Source: Pleurotus djamor (lineage: Eukaryota > Basidiomycota > Agaricomycetes > Agaricales > Pleurotaceae). From it: DNA of 33,704 bases. Below, piece by piece: positions 20,964-32,359 of the stretch (position 1 is its first letter; each line of letters starts with the position of its first letter). The notes under the pieces were generated by a model, which was given only the letters and a program-made list of their open reading frames with translations, had not been told where the DNA came from and ran no database searches. The DNA is taken from positions 1 through 33,704 of the forward strand of contig JAPEVF010000472.1 of assembly GCA_029747585.1 (NCBI GenBank). Direction: 5' to 3'. The position numbers and the translations under genes are program-made.

Positions 20964-23724
20964 TCAACTATCTTCTCTTCTATTGACGATCTCTTCAATT
21001 TCTAGTTCATGGGGCAGCAAGACGGCTCTATCGAGGGCAAGTGGTAGCCCACGGTGTCTTCCGCGTAATATGACAGCGCACACGATAAGCTTTGATAGCG
21101 GATGGAAGACTCCCGTAAGAGCAAAGTTTTCCTGAGAAGTGAATCAAGATGAGTGAAGCATTTCGCATGAAAATGGCAACAAAATTTCACTCTTGGAGTT
21201 CCAATGCTAATGCCAACACATCCGTACGCAGATATAAGTTCGAAAACTACGAAGATGCAAATATCAACTCCATTACAGAGCTCGAGGGGAAATCGCGTGC
21301 TCACGAATGTTGAAAACATTAAACCAGCCATAGTTTTCCATATTATCAATGTTATTTCTCTTGATGACCATGTGAAGTAAGTCCGAATTCGGTACCACGG
21401 CTTAAGTTAGGCGACACACCTCAACGATGCAAACCAGGAACAGCGCTAGGACTAGCCACCACATATCTGGGACAAGGCGGATGAATCGCGTGAAGTGAAT
21501 TACTGATTGGAGAACACCCACCAAAGGCTAGTTGACTACGGACATGGACAGCGAGGTAGCGGCTCCATGCTTCGCGCTTTGTTTCAGCCGCTCGAAGATA
21601 TTCTTTCTTGCTAACTTCAGGCAGGCCGACCTCGCTTCCCAGCGACTGCTCCTTATATATATTGGTCGAGCGGACGCTGAGGGAAAGTGAATTGGGCGGA
21701 CCGACGCTTGCAGTAAGATAACGTACCTCATAGCCACGGGGTAGGCACTGATGTACATCATACCAGCGTACAACACTCTGAGGATAGGATTGTTAGACGG
21801 TGTGAATGCATGCCTTGAAGGTGAGCAACGGACTTGACGGCTGGAGCGACCAAGGCAAGGGGCACTACTGAGAAGCCCGCGGTCCGCAAAGCTACCCCTT
21901 GGAAGAAACCAACAATGCATCGTACACCCAATGGCAAGTCTGAGAGTTGATTACGGAGGTCCAAGACGAGAAAGAAGAACCAGTCGGCGAACCTAGCGAC
22001 GATGGGGTTGTCGATCCTAGCCGAATAAGGCAAACGCAGACTTACATCATGACGCAGACGACGCCCAGAAGAAACCAGGTTTGGTGGGAAGGGAAGAGGT
22101 ATATAAAGCAACGGCGGGGATTCTTGAGGAGGAAACGCAAGGTCTGGTGTAACCTTGACGTAGTGGGGAGACAAGACGCGGTGGCCCAACTGCACCAATT
22201 GTCAGCGCGAAGTCTAACACGATGACAATCCAACACACATAGTAAAACGTAGGCTGAAAAAGGATGGGTATGTTAGAAATAAGGGAGGTAGTTGGTGGGC
22301 AATGCTCACAAGATGGGCTGGAGCAAAGGCCACATGAGCGGCGAGCACAATTTAGACTGTATTGACTTACGAAGCAGGTATTTCCAGCAAGGATAAGCGC
22401 ACCTAGACAGAGAAGCATCGGATAGGCTTGTTGGAAAGGTATCATGGATTGATCAACGAGTGTCATGCCCGTGTTGGTCAGAGCAGATATGGTCAGGAAG
22501 AGTGCGAACCTAGGTGAGTAAAGTCAGATAGACGCACGTATGCCAGTTCTGAATTCAACGCACCAGACAGCGGGGATAGGTCTATGCTGCTGCGGAGGTA
22601 GTAGTACATCCCGCCAACGCCTGAGAGAAAGATAAGGCGCGAGGATAGCAAACCCAAGCATTTGTAAGCCGAAGTAATACTAGAATGATCATTCAGCGCG
22701 CTGAATGGAAGCAGTGGAGAGATTGACCGGAAAGCTTACGCAAGGGAGAATCCATAGGAGAGCGGTAAGAGACCGATACTCTAGCTCTTCTATTTGCCGT
22801 AGTTTCTGGGGATCGCGAATTATAGAGCCTTCAGCACGTTTCTGGGGACTCTGGGGTGATCTAGTCGACGGTGAGCTTGAGTTACCGATATCCAGCCGCA
22901 AGACGGACTGGGGATGTATGCCTTCAATGAGGTGCGATACCGATGGGTGGCTTGTCCAATTGCTAGTGGATGTGACAACGGATGGGTTGGGAGGGAGGTG
23001 TGGTCGTTGGTAGTGGTAGAGAGCTATACACTCCAATATAAGGTATTCGAGGGGAAGCGGAATGGAGACAACTTACATGACGGTGCCACACGCCTCCCAA
23101 GGGTGGCTTCCGGATCGGAGAGGCGACGACTGAGCCTATTTTCATGTTGCTAAGGTGAAAAGACAGTAGAAGGGGGTTCAGATGGTACATACCTCCTTCG
23201 TTGAGGTTCGTTGAGCGTAAAATCGTCAACTTTCTCTACGATAGGCAACCTCTGATCTCCGGATTGGGCGGGAAAATACTGCCTGAAATCAAGCGTTCAG
23301 CGTCTCTTGATCACGCATTCCTGAGGTCCCTGTTACCTGCGAATCAGGACGACAACCCAGGATACAAATATCTGGAAGGATAAAGGGTGAGAAACAACAC
23401 AACAGGGTAGAAGCGCGCCTACGAACTGGACTTCCGATGCACATGAGCAAGAAAAGTATGACCTGCTGCCAACGCGTCAATGAACTGATGTCGACGGTCT
23501 CTAGCCCGCAGACCGCCATAGCGCTGATACAAAGAAACAATGAATCCAAGTACGATATGTGGTATCGTCCATTGCTGGCGTAGAAGATGGGCGAGACAAG
23601 CAGAGGTATAAGAGTGCTGCGACGGAGAGGTTAGGTTCTCAACTGGTAGCGGCAAGAACGTAAGAATGGGTACTCACAATGCGATAATGTGTATTCGAAA
23701 GAAGGTCAGGTGGCCCCGTATCCT
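20964..23724 (-). CDS. trk1: Trk-type potassium transporter
   Basis: Eighteen minus-strand exons join in frame: 23724-23678, 23616-23427, 23371-23337, 23282-23193, 23135-23077, 23023-22740, 22679-22564, 22509-22371, 22317-22310, 22253-22239, 22189-22046, 21992-21834, 21777-21727, 21676-21522, 21466-21420, 21359-21305, 21246-21191 and 21131-20964. All four selectivity-filter loops are present, each with its Gly: SAMAVCGLETV, SALTNTGMTLV, LRTAGFSVV and SAYGCVGISIG. Other hallmarks are FFRIHIIAFTLIP, MIPFQQAYPM, LILAGNTCFPIFLRF, VLYAGMMYISAYPVAM and VRSTNIYKEQSLG. It mediates K+ uptake at the plasma membrane. The cytoplasmic loop between the first and second modules (22740-23282) is shorter than in yeast Trk1. 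The start is unresolved: the frame upstream of 23724 stays open but has no ATG before an in-frame stop, so a further 5' exon is likely. Confidence 0.9.
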
Positions 23725-24022
23725 GTGAACCGAGAGCCCATGCCATGCCATGCGACCGAGATCGTATAGCGGGGGGACGCGGGACGACAATGTCCGTCGA
23801 AAGGTCCGCTGGATAAGGGCGACAACGAACGTCGAGGGTGATGACGCGAGACCCTAGTACGAAGACACTAGTGCCCATTCTTACTGCCAGTCCAGAGTTT
23901 AGGTTACCTCCAAGTTCCACTTGGCACTTTTCGATAGAAGGGAAGCTCGTGCCTATCATGCTAGCACATTCTCCTCAATGCGACAATACCGGAACCTTAG
24001 ACGAAGAAACATTGAAGCAGAC

Positions 24023-25002
24023 CAGTGATGTGCTGACCCCTGGTCAATGACTGGGTCACGGCGATTGTGGTCAAAGGGTATTGACTTGACTTGACGTTTG
24101 ACGCGAGAAGAAGGGTCAAGCGCCTATCAAGCGCTGGCCAGTACTTAACCGTCCAACTTGGACGCACAATGGACGCATTGGATGCGAGTCCGTCAGAATT
24201 TGGTCAAAATACTACTCCCGAGTCGGAGTCACAGTAGTCCTCAGATGTCTCAGGCGCGGTGAGGAAGACGATTAGAACAACTCAATGATTGCTCGACAAC
24301 GGTGGCAAGTCACGACCGTGGGCTTTCGTCGTTAACTTGCGTGAAGTCGTCGGCTTCTGCTTTCCGGGTGCTGTACTCTGTCATGAAGGTGGACACTGCT
24401 GGTCGTCTCCACAGTTATCGTCGGCGCAAAATTACATTGCCCTCTCCATCAGCTCCCTCGGCCTACTAGCTCTTGCTTCCCTCGGTGCGCTATTGATTGA
24501 GAGTTTAGCGGCTAGCCATGTGGTCGAGCTCATTCGGTAATGTTAAAATAATATCAAGGTTCCCCGCCGCAAGGCTGTTTTCGTCAACAACGTCACTCTG
24601 AACCTCATCCCAAACAAATTGATACAATGATCAGGTGGGTTCCATCAACCACAAGTATTGAAGTTACGGTGCCATATGTGAAAGAACGTGACATAGCCAA
24701 AGCGCACCGCGCAACCATAGGCTTCGGACACTGGTGGTTCCCCGGCTTGAGGCTCCCCAATCGTCCGACAATCTTGTGGCAACTGTGTGCGATCCTTCTA
24801 ACAGCCTCCAGTATGCAAAGGGACTAACTGCTACTATGACAGAAGGGACGAAGATAAACGACCTTTACAAAGTGCTGTATATAAATAAACATTCAATTGT
24901 GCTTGACCCCTCCTCGACGTCAAGACTTCTTGACCTTGACTTGACTGACCCCATTGACTAGGGGTCACGTCAAANGGGGGGTCACGTCAAGGCACATCAC
25001 TG
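24023..25002. mobile_element. hAT-like MITE with TTGAC-rich terminal inverted repeats
   Basis: The left end CAGTGATGTGCTGACCCC (24023) and the reverse complement of the right end CAGTGATGTGCCTTGACG (25002) match over the first 11 bases. Similarity then continues loosely for about 100 bp as arrays of TTGAC/GTCAA and GTGACCCC in opposite orientation. CAGTG...CACTG ends are typical of hAT elements. The inside (24120-24890) has no transposase, so it is non-autonomous. The ORF at 24289-24540 is hydrophobic at its end but unrecognised. Expected 8-bp target duplications are not seen (AAGCAGAC left, CGTTGTAC right). Confidence 0.7.
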
Positions 25003-25161
25003 CGTTGTACTCAACTCTACGTAGTCATGGACGCAGACAAATTTCGATTAAAGGAGGTTGGCTTTGCGAGTGTGGCTGAAAGCCTGAAATAAGGATCTTT
25101 GCATTCCATGGCGAACTATGAAGAAGTGGGAGAGAGCTGTACTCTACTCTACTCAACGTTA

Positions 25162-26204
25162 CTACCGACCTCCAAGCCTAAGGTGAAGCCTTCTTAAAAC
25201 GGCAGTCAACCGAGATGCTTCGGTCTTCTCGTGTAAGTTCCACACCAATCCTTGAACGATGCAGCGATGCTCGGAGATCTGCTCAACAAAGCAAGCAGGA
25301 GAAATGTGTAAATCAACCTTCATGGTTCCACCATCAGGGAAAATGCTGGCTCGTACCAAATGTGACCAAGCCCATAGATGAGAACCTGTACACAGACAAT
25401 CCAACAATGGGGAACTGTGCGCGAGCCTTCCAGGTGTCAAACATGATCGTCCACCGAGTGGCCGCAGATCCAGTGACCAAGCCAGTAAAGTTTGCTTGAC
25501 GCAGCAAATCCAAGCTATCTTCATACCTCGCCGTGAATGTCGTCGTCTCGTTCCCGGAGTTCTTGAACATCTGCATGTCCTGTGTATATACGACTGGGTC
25601 TGACGAGAAGTTCTGAGTGTTAGACAAACATCCTTCTCGACGGATATGGAAGACTCACAATTGGTTACATTGCCGTTGACAACTCCGCTATTCGTGCGTG
25701 GAAGGTGCCTCACGGCAGCGGAACCACTTGGTGGCGATCGTACCGATGTGCTGAATCGATGCTCCGACTCAACCAAGTAGGCATCGCCTGTATCGGCGAC
25801 ACCAGTTGAAACGAGGACAACATACACAATCCCTCCTCGTGCGGCGAAGTCGCTACCTGGTTCGGCATTGACTGTGTAGATATACGCATCGATATGCCAA
25901 GTAACGGTGGAAGCAATAACTCTGAGTGACCCCTCTGTGTATATTATTTTCTGGTTATTCATGATAGTAAAGAACTGGCTGTTCGGGGAACGAGGCGGAT
26001 GAACAAGGATGACGGTACGCTGAAGGAGACATACTGCCGGAAATAGTCTGTACCCACAGGTGGGGTGAGGCCGTTGAAGTAGTTCGCGGGCAAAGGTCGC
26101 TCAAGGAGACCACTTGTTTCACGATCATGCTCTCCTGGGTTGTCATCGGAGATGATGTCACCAAGGGCGGTGACGACGGTAAGGGGGTCTGGTATCTCTG
26201 ACAT
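25162..26204 (-). CDS. Hypothetical protein of a family common in mushrooms
   Basis: Exons are 26204-26035, 25974-25659, 25599-25387 and 25345-25162, with introns of 60, 59 and 41 nt, all in phase, giving about 290 residues. Recognisable blocks are PPVGTDYFRQFF, EGSLRVIASTVTWHIDAYIY, ARGGIVYVVLVSTGVADTGDAY, RYEDSLDLLRQANFTGLVTG, TRWTIMFDTWKAR and the end QGLVWNLHEKTEASRLTAVLRRL. I have seen this pattern in many Agaricomycete hypothetical proteins; no function is known to me. It has no signal peptide. The last intron (25346-25386) is needed to bring the conserved C-terminus into frame; without it the ORF stops at 25334. Confidence 0.72.
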
Positions 26205-26382
26205 TTAGGCTGCTTGGTAGGAGTGAGTGAAGTAGGAGGTAAAGTGAAGAGCGAAAGGATGCGGGTTATATAGCAACAGAAAGAACACAATCAGGTCGAC
26301 GTGTAAGAGCTCGAAAGCTCTTGTATGAACACCGCACAAAAGTCGCATCGAAGCAGAATAGAAAGGTTTCATTTCCCTACCG

Positions 26383-26907
26383 TCATGTGGTCAAGAATGA
26401 GTTACCTGCCGTCACATGCAACACCGCCAACGTTTCATGATGTGAGCTTCTGCGAAGAGAAGGTCTACGCAGAGTAGAGTATAGCGGAACTTTACCGTGG
26501 TCCGTAGCTAGCGCAGGAGAAGTGGCAAAGTTTGGGATGTCAAGGGTAGAGTCATCATCCGCGGCGAGAGGAAGAACTTTCAAGGAGGGAAGATTAGCTG
26601 TTGGTGTGTTGGGGTCAACGCCTCCGGTGGCAGATTGCTGGATGCCAGGAGATGGTGGGACAGCGGTCAAATTGTCGTGTTCTAATGTTGCATCCACAGA
26701 ACCGTCCAGAAGCTCAAGGTGAGGCTCACTCGTAGAATTAGACTCGGTCAGATGCTGCTCGGGGTGACTGATGAGTAAGTTGGTAAAACAGGAATCATAA
26801 ACGCAAATTGACGCATGGGAGCAAGGTCCCCTCTTTTGGATAAATCGAAATTCCTGCCAGGCTCCAGCGTCGAATAAGATTTGAGCTTGAGCTTGAACAT
26901 TGCGCAT
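26383..26907 (-). CDS. Unrecognised ORF, possibly a gene fragment
   Basis: 174 codons; no domain recognised. The N-terminal part (QAQILFDAGAWQEFRFIQKR) looks like an ordinary folded segment. The rest is Ser/Thr/Pro-rich. Splice-like sites exist inside (GTTTATG at about 26807, GTAAAG at about 26497), so true exons may be shorter. It lies about 180 bp upstream of the gene ending at 25162 and has the same orientation, so it could be an older 5' part of another gene. Confidence 0.3.
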   Translation of the reverse strand: MRNVQAQAQILFDAGAWQEFRFIQKRGPCSHASICVYDSCFTNLLISHPEQHLTESNSTSEPHLELLDGSVDATLEHDNLTAVPPSPGIQQSATGGVDPNTPTANLPSLKVLPLAADDDSTLDIPNFATSPALATDHGKVPLYSTLRRPSLRRSSHHETLAVLHVTAGNSFLTT

Positions 26908-27507
26908 GTGAGGGCCTGCGAGGGCGTCGATTCATCATTTTGGACCGTGGGGGTGGCAGTTACATTGTTGAGTGAAAGTGAAAGTTAAGGGAACCTAGAG
27001 CTTCATATCTACTTTACAGGAGATGTAACATCTAGAGTAGATGGGAGTCTTCGAAGCATCAGAATTCCATAAGAAAGTTATTCTCAAGTAGAAGCACACC
27101 TAAACTGCTTNAAAGTACGCGGGCACTGCCGCTCGTTTCCATAATCCAGAGAGTAGACGAGCCACTGAGATCTAAAGAGCACAGGAGTAGTACTCTGTGC
27201 GATGAGGACAATGTATCTTAAGTAAGGAAGAGGAGCTTTCAAGGACAGGAGGCGCTTCCATTGTGCAGGTAAACGGCCTAGCGAGAGTCGTTGAATCAGT
27301 CACGAGGAAGAATGATACACTCGGTTATCATTGATTCATCACCGTCCATCGTCCGCCTGGGATTGCATCCGTCATGAAAGGCGCAGGTGCTCTGCGAAAC
27401 GACCAGAGAATCATCGTCAGTGCTCATATAACTCTCTTACCCGATCACCAATTCGTTGAAATCACTCACCAAACCCTCAATCCAACACTTGAAAGCGCTA
27501 TAGGGTA
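26908..27507. other. Intergenic region upstream of the PhzF-like gene
   Basis: Contains an imperfect stem (ATCTACT...AGTAGAT, about 27008-27044) and an N at 27111. No coding sequence recognised. Confidence 0.4.
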
Positions 27508-28539
27508 ATGACACGGGCACTCCCATACACCCTCATCACGGCCTTCTCAAACGGCCTTGGAGGCGGAAACCCCGCTGCTGTGGTCTTCCTCAATGACACC
27601 ACCGTCAACGTGGGCAGCAAAGATATCAATAGTACTGACGATATCCCAGACGACACCACCCTCCAAGCAATAGCGAACAACTTGAACCAACCGATCGTCT
27701 CGTACATAACTGGCTCTGTTCCAACGACGGCACCTCGTTCGGCGGCGTTTGGAATACGCTGGTTTGCTTTACGCGAAGCACCGTTACGTGGACATGGGAC
27801 TATCGCAGCAGCGAAAGCCATCTGGAGTACGCCTGGGATGGTAGGCAAGGGTATCGAGACGCTGGAGTTCCACGCGAAATCTGGTGTAGTGTTGAAAGTC
27901 ACGAAAGCCAAAGAAGAGAGCAAAGAGGACGAAGGGGAATGGTTGGAGATTCAACTCCCCGCTGGAGGGGTTGAGCCTGTTGATAACACCGAGAAGGGAA
28001 GAATCGCAGACTTGGTTTCGCAGGCTATCGGGAAGGAAGCGCATATCATGTTCGTCGGACATGGAGGCAATGGATTCGAGTATATGACCCTCATCGAACT
28101 CGATGCCGCCGACGACCTGGCGAACTGTAAGATCAATTCTACAATTCTAGTCAGTAATTCCCAGTATTTTCTTGAACCGAAGCACCCGTACTGGCATTAA
28201 AACCCCCCCCCTCCATCCAGCTCAACTCGGGAAACTACGTCAACATCCTCACCAGCAACCTCCAGCCCAAGCGACTCGGCAACGTTCCATCTCCGTATGT
28301 TTGCGCAAGACCACATCGCAGGGGAAGATCAGGTTTGCGCTTCCGCGGACTGTCTCTTGGCACCGTATTGGTCAAACAAACCGGACGCAAGTGGGAAAAG
28401 AGCGAGAGGGGAGGAGATGCGGTCGAAGCAGGTCAGCTCGAGAGGTGGTGATTTGCGGGTCATCTGGGATGAAGAAGGTGGTGTGGTGAAGTTGAAAGGA
28501 CAGCTCAGAGTCCTTGCGAAAGGCGAGCTGTTCATATAG
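27508..28539 (+). CDS. PhzF-family isomerase-like protein, frame disturbed
   Basis: Exon 1 (27508-28149) begins MTRALPYTLITAFSNG and carries the PhzF N-terminal half: GGNPAAVVFL, NNLNQPIVSYI, RWFALREAPLRGHGTIAAAKAIW and MFVGHGG. The Glu of LREAPLRGH matches the family's catalytic Glu. Intron 28150-28220 (71 nt) leads to LNSGNYVNILTS. A one-base frame change within about 28240-28280 is then needed to reach FHLRMFAQDH, GEDQVCASADCLLAPYWS and VSSRGGDLRVIWDEEGGVVKL. PhzF-like proteins use a diaminopimelate-epimerase fold; fungal members have unknown substrates. The usual second-lobe loop EDPVTGSAH reads EDQVCASAD here, a loss of key Gly and His positions. It is either a decaying gene or carries a sequencing error; the altered loop favours decay. 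Confidence 0.68.
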
Positions 28540-29734
28540 AGCAGCGTAGACAAATGGTTTGGCACCAGTCACATTGTGTGATCGAGACAATGCTCCAATC
28601 GATCGCGACCGTTGTTGTCACCGTCTTGGGGGAGAGCGAATGATCATGGGAGTGCGCTCAACCTTCGGAACGCGGTGAAGCCGGTGGTAGACCTGGAATG
28701 GGTTTCACGACAACCGTGTTAACTTGTGAAAATGCAGGCTGGTTAACGTTCCACGCACCGAAGAAAACCGTTAGTCCGAACTACGTCTTTGACTATAGAA
28801 AATACATCATTTTTCATTCTATAGCATCCCACCAACGTAGCCCCGCTGTTCATATCGGGAGATTGAGGAAAAAAAGACCGTAGAGAAACCCATCATCGAC
28901 CGGTCGGCTCAGTGGAGGCGCTCAGGCGTACGAAGTTGTCAAGCCATTGGGTCGGGAGTACTCCACTAGAGAAAATGTTATTTACCAGAGACGGACTTTG
29001 CTGCATTCGATCCTCGTGGTGGGTTTTCGGGAGAAACATCTAGGAAGAGCGAAAAAAAGGCAAGCAAACGCAAAGCAAACGGTAAAAAAGATCAGCCATG
29101 CAACGAGCGCTTAACCAAGCGTCCCTTTTATCTAGGGACATGTTAGGAGACCACCCTAAATTCCTGATCTGTGGGACGAAGCATCCAACACTCTACATGT
29201 ACACCGCTCTCAGAGACTTACCCAGAAGACATCGAGTAAAGCTCTGCTTTGATGATGTATCCGCTTGTAATCAAGGAAGGATAGGTGTTGCTACCTGAAC
29301 GGCGGCGGTGCCCGACCCCAGTTAGACCCAGGTTGCATATCCGCAAAGTTGTAATATGTATGCTACTCGACTAGATCATACGTGACGAAGCTGCAATTAG
29401 GCTGCAGCATCTTCAAGTACGACCGAGTGATTCGCAGCTCGCTCATCGCCGATTACAAGTGGATGTAGGGGGAAAGTCATTCAGGCCCTTTTATAGTATT
29501 CGGAGATCCCTTTAGTAGAAAGGAGACGTCCCTAAAGCCCTCACCACCCCGAGCAACCTAGAGTAAGCAAACTCGGACGTCTCGTGTAGAGTAGAATAAC
29601 GGGATAATACATAGTACGAGCGAGCTCCAGTCCCATTCTATCCTAGCATCAATCCAACAGCCCTCCTTCCATGTCCCTTCATCTGTCCTCCCCATAAACC
29701 CAACACCTCCTCGCCTCACCGCCTATTAAGCCTT
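28540..29734. other. Gene-poor stretch
   Basis: Short ORFs only (for example 29098-29298), none recognisable. A small AT-rich hairpin lies at about 28793-28826 (CTATAGAA...TTCTATAG). Confidence 0.4.
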
Positions 29735-30492
29735 TCAACCGTCCGATAACCGCATACTCCGGACAAACGATTCACCCAAAACGACATCATACCCATCAAA
29801 CGTCCGTTCGTCCAAAACAGTAGTACCATTAACATTCGAACAGAATGTATAGTCGAACGGCTGATCGTCCTCGTCGTCTTGAATCGTAACCGTATGGCTT
29901 TGAACGAGGTCGCGTTGAGAGATCCGAATTGGGATGGGTGTACGTCTAGATATTATTAATAACGAGCGACGTCGCATTGAGAATAGAAAAGGATCGGACG
30001 AACGACTCGAGGGGGGATGACGTACCCGAAGATCATCTCAAACACCACCTCCACTTCCACATTTACATTTACATCCGGAGGACACGGAACGAGCCACTCA
30101 ACACCACGCGGGTACACCTCCATCGCAGAAACGTTCGCGTAGACTTTCACCGCACCAGGGAAAGCACTGTAGACTGCGTCAACGAGGGGAGGTGGGATGG
30201 GTGAGAGGCCGGTTATTGATGGGTCGATTAGGGCGAGGAGAGGACCGGGTATATGCGTTGTGGATGTATTGGTATTGGTGTTGGTATTGGTATTTGTGTG
30301 AGTGGAGGAGGTGTGGGTGGAGGTGGAGGAGGTGTGGGTGGTTACGGTTATAGTTGTGGAATTGATGGTAGCGAAGAATCGACCGGCGGGTAAGGAGTTG
30401 AACGTTGGTTGGATGAGCTCCGATTCGAAGGGTTGGATAGTGAGTGGAATTTGGTGAGACTCGGAGGGGTGGAATGGGTTGAGGTGGGGGAT
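29735..30492 (-). CDS. Aspartic-protease-like C-terminal lobe (pepsin family), active-site motif altered
   Basis: Exons are 30492-30026 and 29945-29735, with an 80-nt intron (29946-30025). The order of segments matches the second lobe of fungal A1 peptidases: a Ser/Thr-rich stretch with (TN)n codon repeats, LLALIDPSITGLSPIPPPLV, DAVYSAFPGAV, VEWLVPCPP, VVFEMIFG, IPIRISQRDLV, a Cys in FCSNVNGTT and YDVVLGESFVRS. Where active members have D-T/S-G, this one has D-P-S, so catalysis is doubtful. The Ser/Thr/Asn tract (about 30260-30350) sits where no linker is expected. The first lobe with its own DTG was not found in the 450 bp upstream, and the last strand may lie beyond a GTATGC donor at about 29753. 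It is a truncated or noncatalytic relative. Confidence 0.5.
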
Positions 30493-30494
30493 CT

Positions 30495-31505
30495 ACGCGT
30501 AAATAGGGATTGGAATTGGAATGAGTAAAGGCGGAAGTTTGTGGAGAAGAGCGTGAGGAGTGTACGCACGGTGAAGGCTAGTACGACCAGAAAGCACCGA
30601 TGTAGAGTAATGCACATAGTAGGGGAACAGAAATGAGAAACAGGAATGGCGATTGTACTAGGAATGAGCGAACGCACCATAGGAAGAGTAGTATGATAGA
30701 AGTAGTGAGAAAAGTGTTAGGGTGAGGTTGAAGAGGGACATGGGTGAGTAGTGGTGTTGGTTCAACCTTTGAGGTTCGCGTCACAGTGTACTTATACTCT
30801 ACATCCCAGGCCCTCGCGCCACCGCCTTTCTCAAAGCGCCAGAGATATTGGTCGCTGTTCCCATGGGTGCAGGCTCTACACGCTCCGGATGAAGTTGAAC
30901 GATAAAACTGAATGTGAGCCCTATCATATCTATGCATTAATCAGAGAAATACCGCCCATTAACCATTGATTTCCAAATCATTTGCAAATCATTCGTCACA
31001 GCTGGGGAGGTAACAGCGTCTTCTCCCCTATCGAGCGCGTCCATGATACTAGCGGAAATCAGGTAGACTTCCTGAAAGTAACAGTCGTCGAGTATGCGGC
31101 GAGGACGCGAGAGACAGACAGGGAGAGAGCAAGTCGTTCGAATTCCAGTGCTGAGACTCAGGTGTTCCAAGTTACCACCCAGAAGGCCGGCTTGATCCGG
31201 CGGAGATAAGATCGGACATCAAACTCTGATCAAAACTTGACAGTACCCATCAATTTCGTGTGTTGCCTGATGCTCGCCATGTCGGTCGACACCAAAGGTA
31301 CGTTTTTCCTCCTCCTCCCTCCCTTTTCAACGTTATCTTATATGATGATCAAAAACAAACATATCAAGCTCAACAGTCTTACTGCGTTTCGACGCGTTTG
31401 AGGATACCCAACACTTCTTCATTTATCTGATCCTTTCTTTTTCTTTTTTTCTTTTCGCGTTTTCTCCGTTCAAGTCCAATCATCTAACATTCCTTCTCTC
31501 TAGTC
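30495..31505. other. Upstream region of the protease-like gene, partly coding-like
   Basis: The minus-strand ORF 30578-30937 contains a hydrophobic segment (TSIILLFLWCV, then FLFLISVPLLCALLYIG) that could be a membrane span of a 5' exon, but I found no splice path keeping the frame into 30492. On the plus strand, ATGTCGGTCGACACCAAAG at 31279 is followed directly by GTACGT and might be a lone first exon. Nothing else is supported. Confidence 0.35.
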
Positions 31506-32145
31506 CTACGTCTTCCCTTTCCCCACGTCAACGAACGCTAGCCCCTCCAACCCTCCGTCTTTGTCCTTCCCGCGATACTCTTTCTCCCAAAACCTCATTC
31601 CTGCCTCCGCAGTCGCAATCCTCGCTCTCAAGTACACGATGCCCTTGTTCTCACGTCTCACCTTCTCCGAATCCCCCACCAATCTACATTTTTCTTCCTC
31701 CCACTCCGCCCGTTCAAGCTCAAATGATGCGATGGTTGAACAAAGGTTGGCTTCGGCACGGTCGGCGCGCAGACGGGCTCTGAATGTGTTTTGATGAGAG
31801 AGGGCTAGTTGGCGGTGGTGTGATTCCTCTCTTTCTTGTGCCNGCTTTTTTCAATGTGACCCGTTCGCCTTCGAGTCCTTTGATCGTCTTCGCCGCAGCG
31901 TCCTTTTGCTTTTCCTCGTTCTCCCTCCACTTCGTCTCCCCTTCCTTCCAAGTCTCCAATTCCTTCCTCTCCCCTTCCAACTCCTTTATCTTCTCCTTCA
32001 TCGTCTCCATTTCCTTCGTCATGCTACGTTCTCTCTGGCCACTCTCTTGTCTCTCCTTCTCGCTGATGACGGCGAAGATGAGTAGGAGGAAGAACCATGG
32101 TAGTTCCGCGATTGTCGCCGGAGATAACGGGGCTGGTGGATACAT
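31506..32145 (-). CDS. Small membrane-anchored coiled-coil protein, copy 1
   Basis: The protein begins MYPPAPLSPATIAEL; this Met was chosen because the paralogue at 33496 starts the same way. One hydrophobic span follows (PWFFLLLIFAVI, about residues 16-27), then an almost uninterrupted charged helix (MTKEMETMKEKIKELEGERK, continuing to TFRARLRADRAEANL and AEWEEEKCRLV), ending near 31506. An N at 31843 lies where the frame changes; removing one base there keeps the coiled coil continuous, so I treat it as a base-calling error. It is probably a single-pass membrane protein with a cytoplasmic coiled coil. Function unknown. Confidence 0.65.
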
Positions 32146-32309
32146 CGTTACTTTCTGCTTGTTAGCCATTTTCGGCTGTGGTACTCGATGCGCGGGTATG
32201 GCGTATGGTGGGTAGATGCGTGGTGGCACGTCGTATCAAACGATTGGCTGGGTGGCTTCGATGGTCGTGGTCGTGGTGTAGAGTATGTCATGTTTCTGTC
32301 GCGTCGTCG

Positions 32310-32350
32310 ATGTATCTATATACGCGCTCGAATAAAGACCTCTTTCATCC
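32310..32350 (-). promoter_or_regulatory. Conserved TATA promoter of copy 1
   Basis: Read on the minus strand: GGATGAAAGAGG, then TCTTTATTCGAGCGCGTATA and TAGATACATC. The same string occurs upstream of the paralogue (33320-33360). GCGTATATA is the likely TATA box, about 170 bp before the start codon. Confidence 0.6.
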
Positions 32351-32359
32351 TCTACGCTC

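Noticed and set aside
21002..21349. 115-codon minus-strand ORF
   Set aside because: It reads through introns of the Trk gene; the true exons within it are in several frames.
24289..24540. Hydrophobic ORF inside the MITE
   Set aside because: No family recognised and it lies in non-autonomous element DNA.
25326..25345. CATCAGGGAAAAT near the end of the hypothetical gene as a fifth copy of the junction motif
   Set aside because: It differs in spacing (extra G) and lies within a conserved coding block (FPDGGTMKV) with no break in composition.
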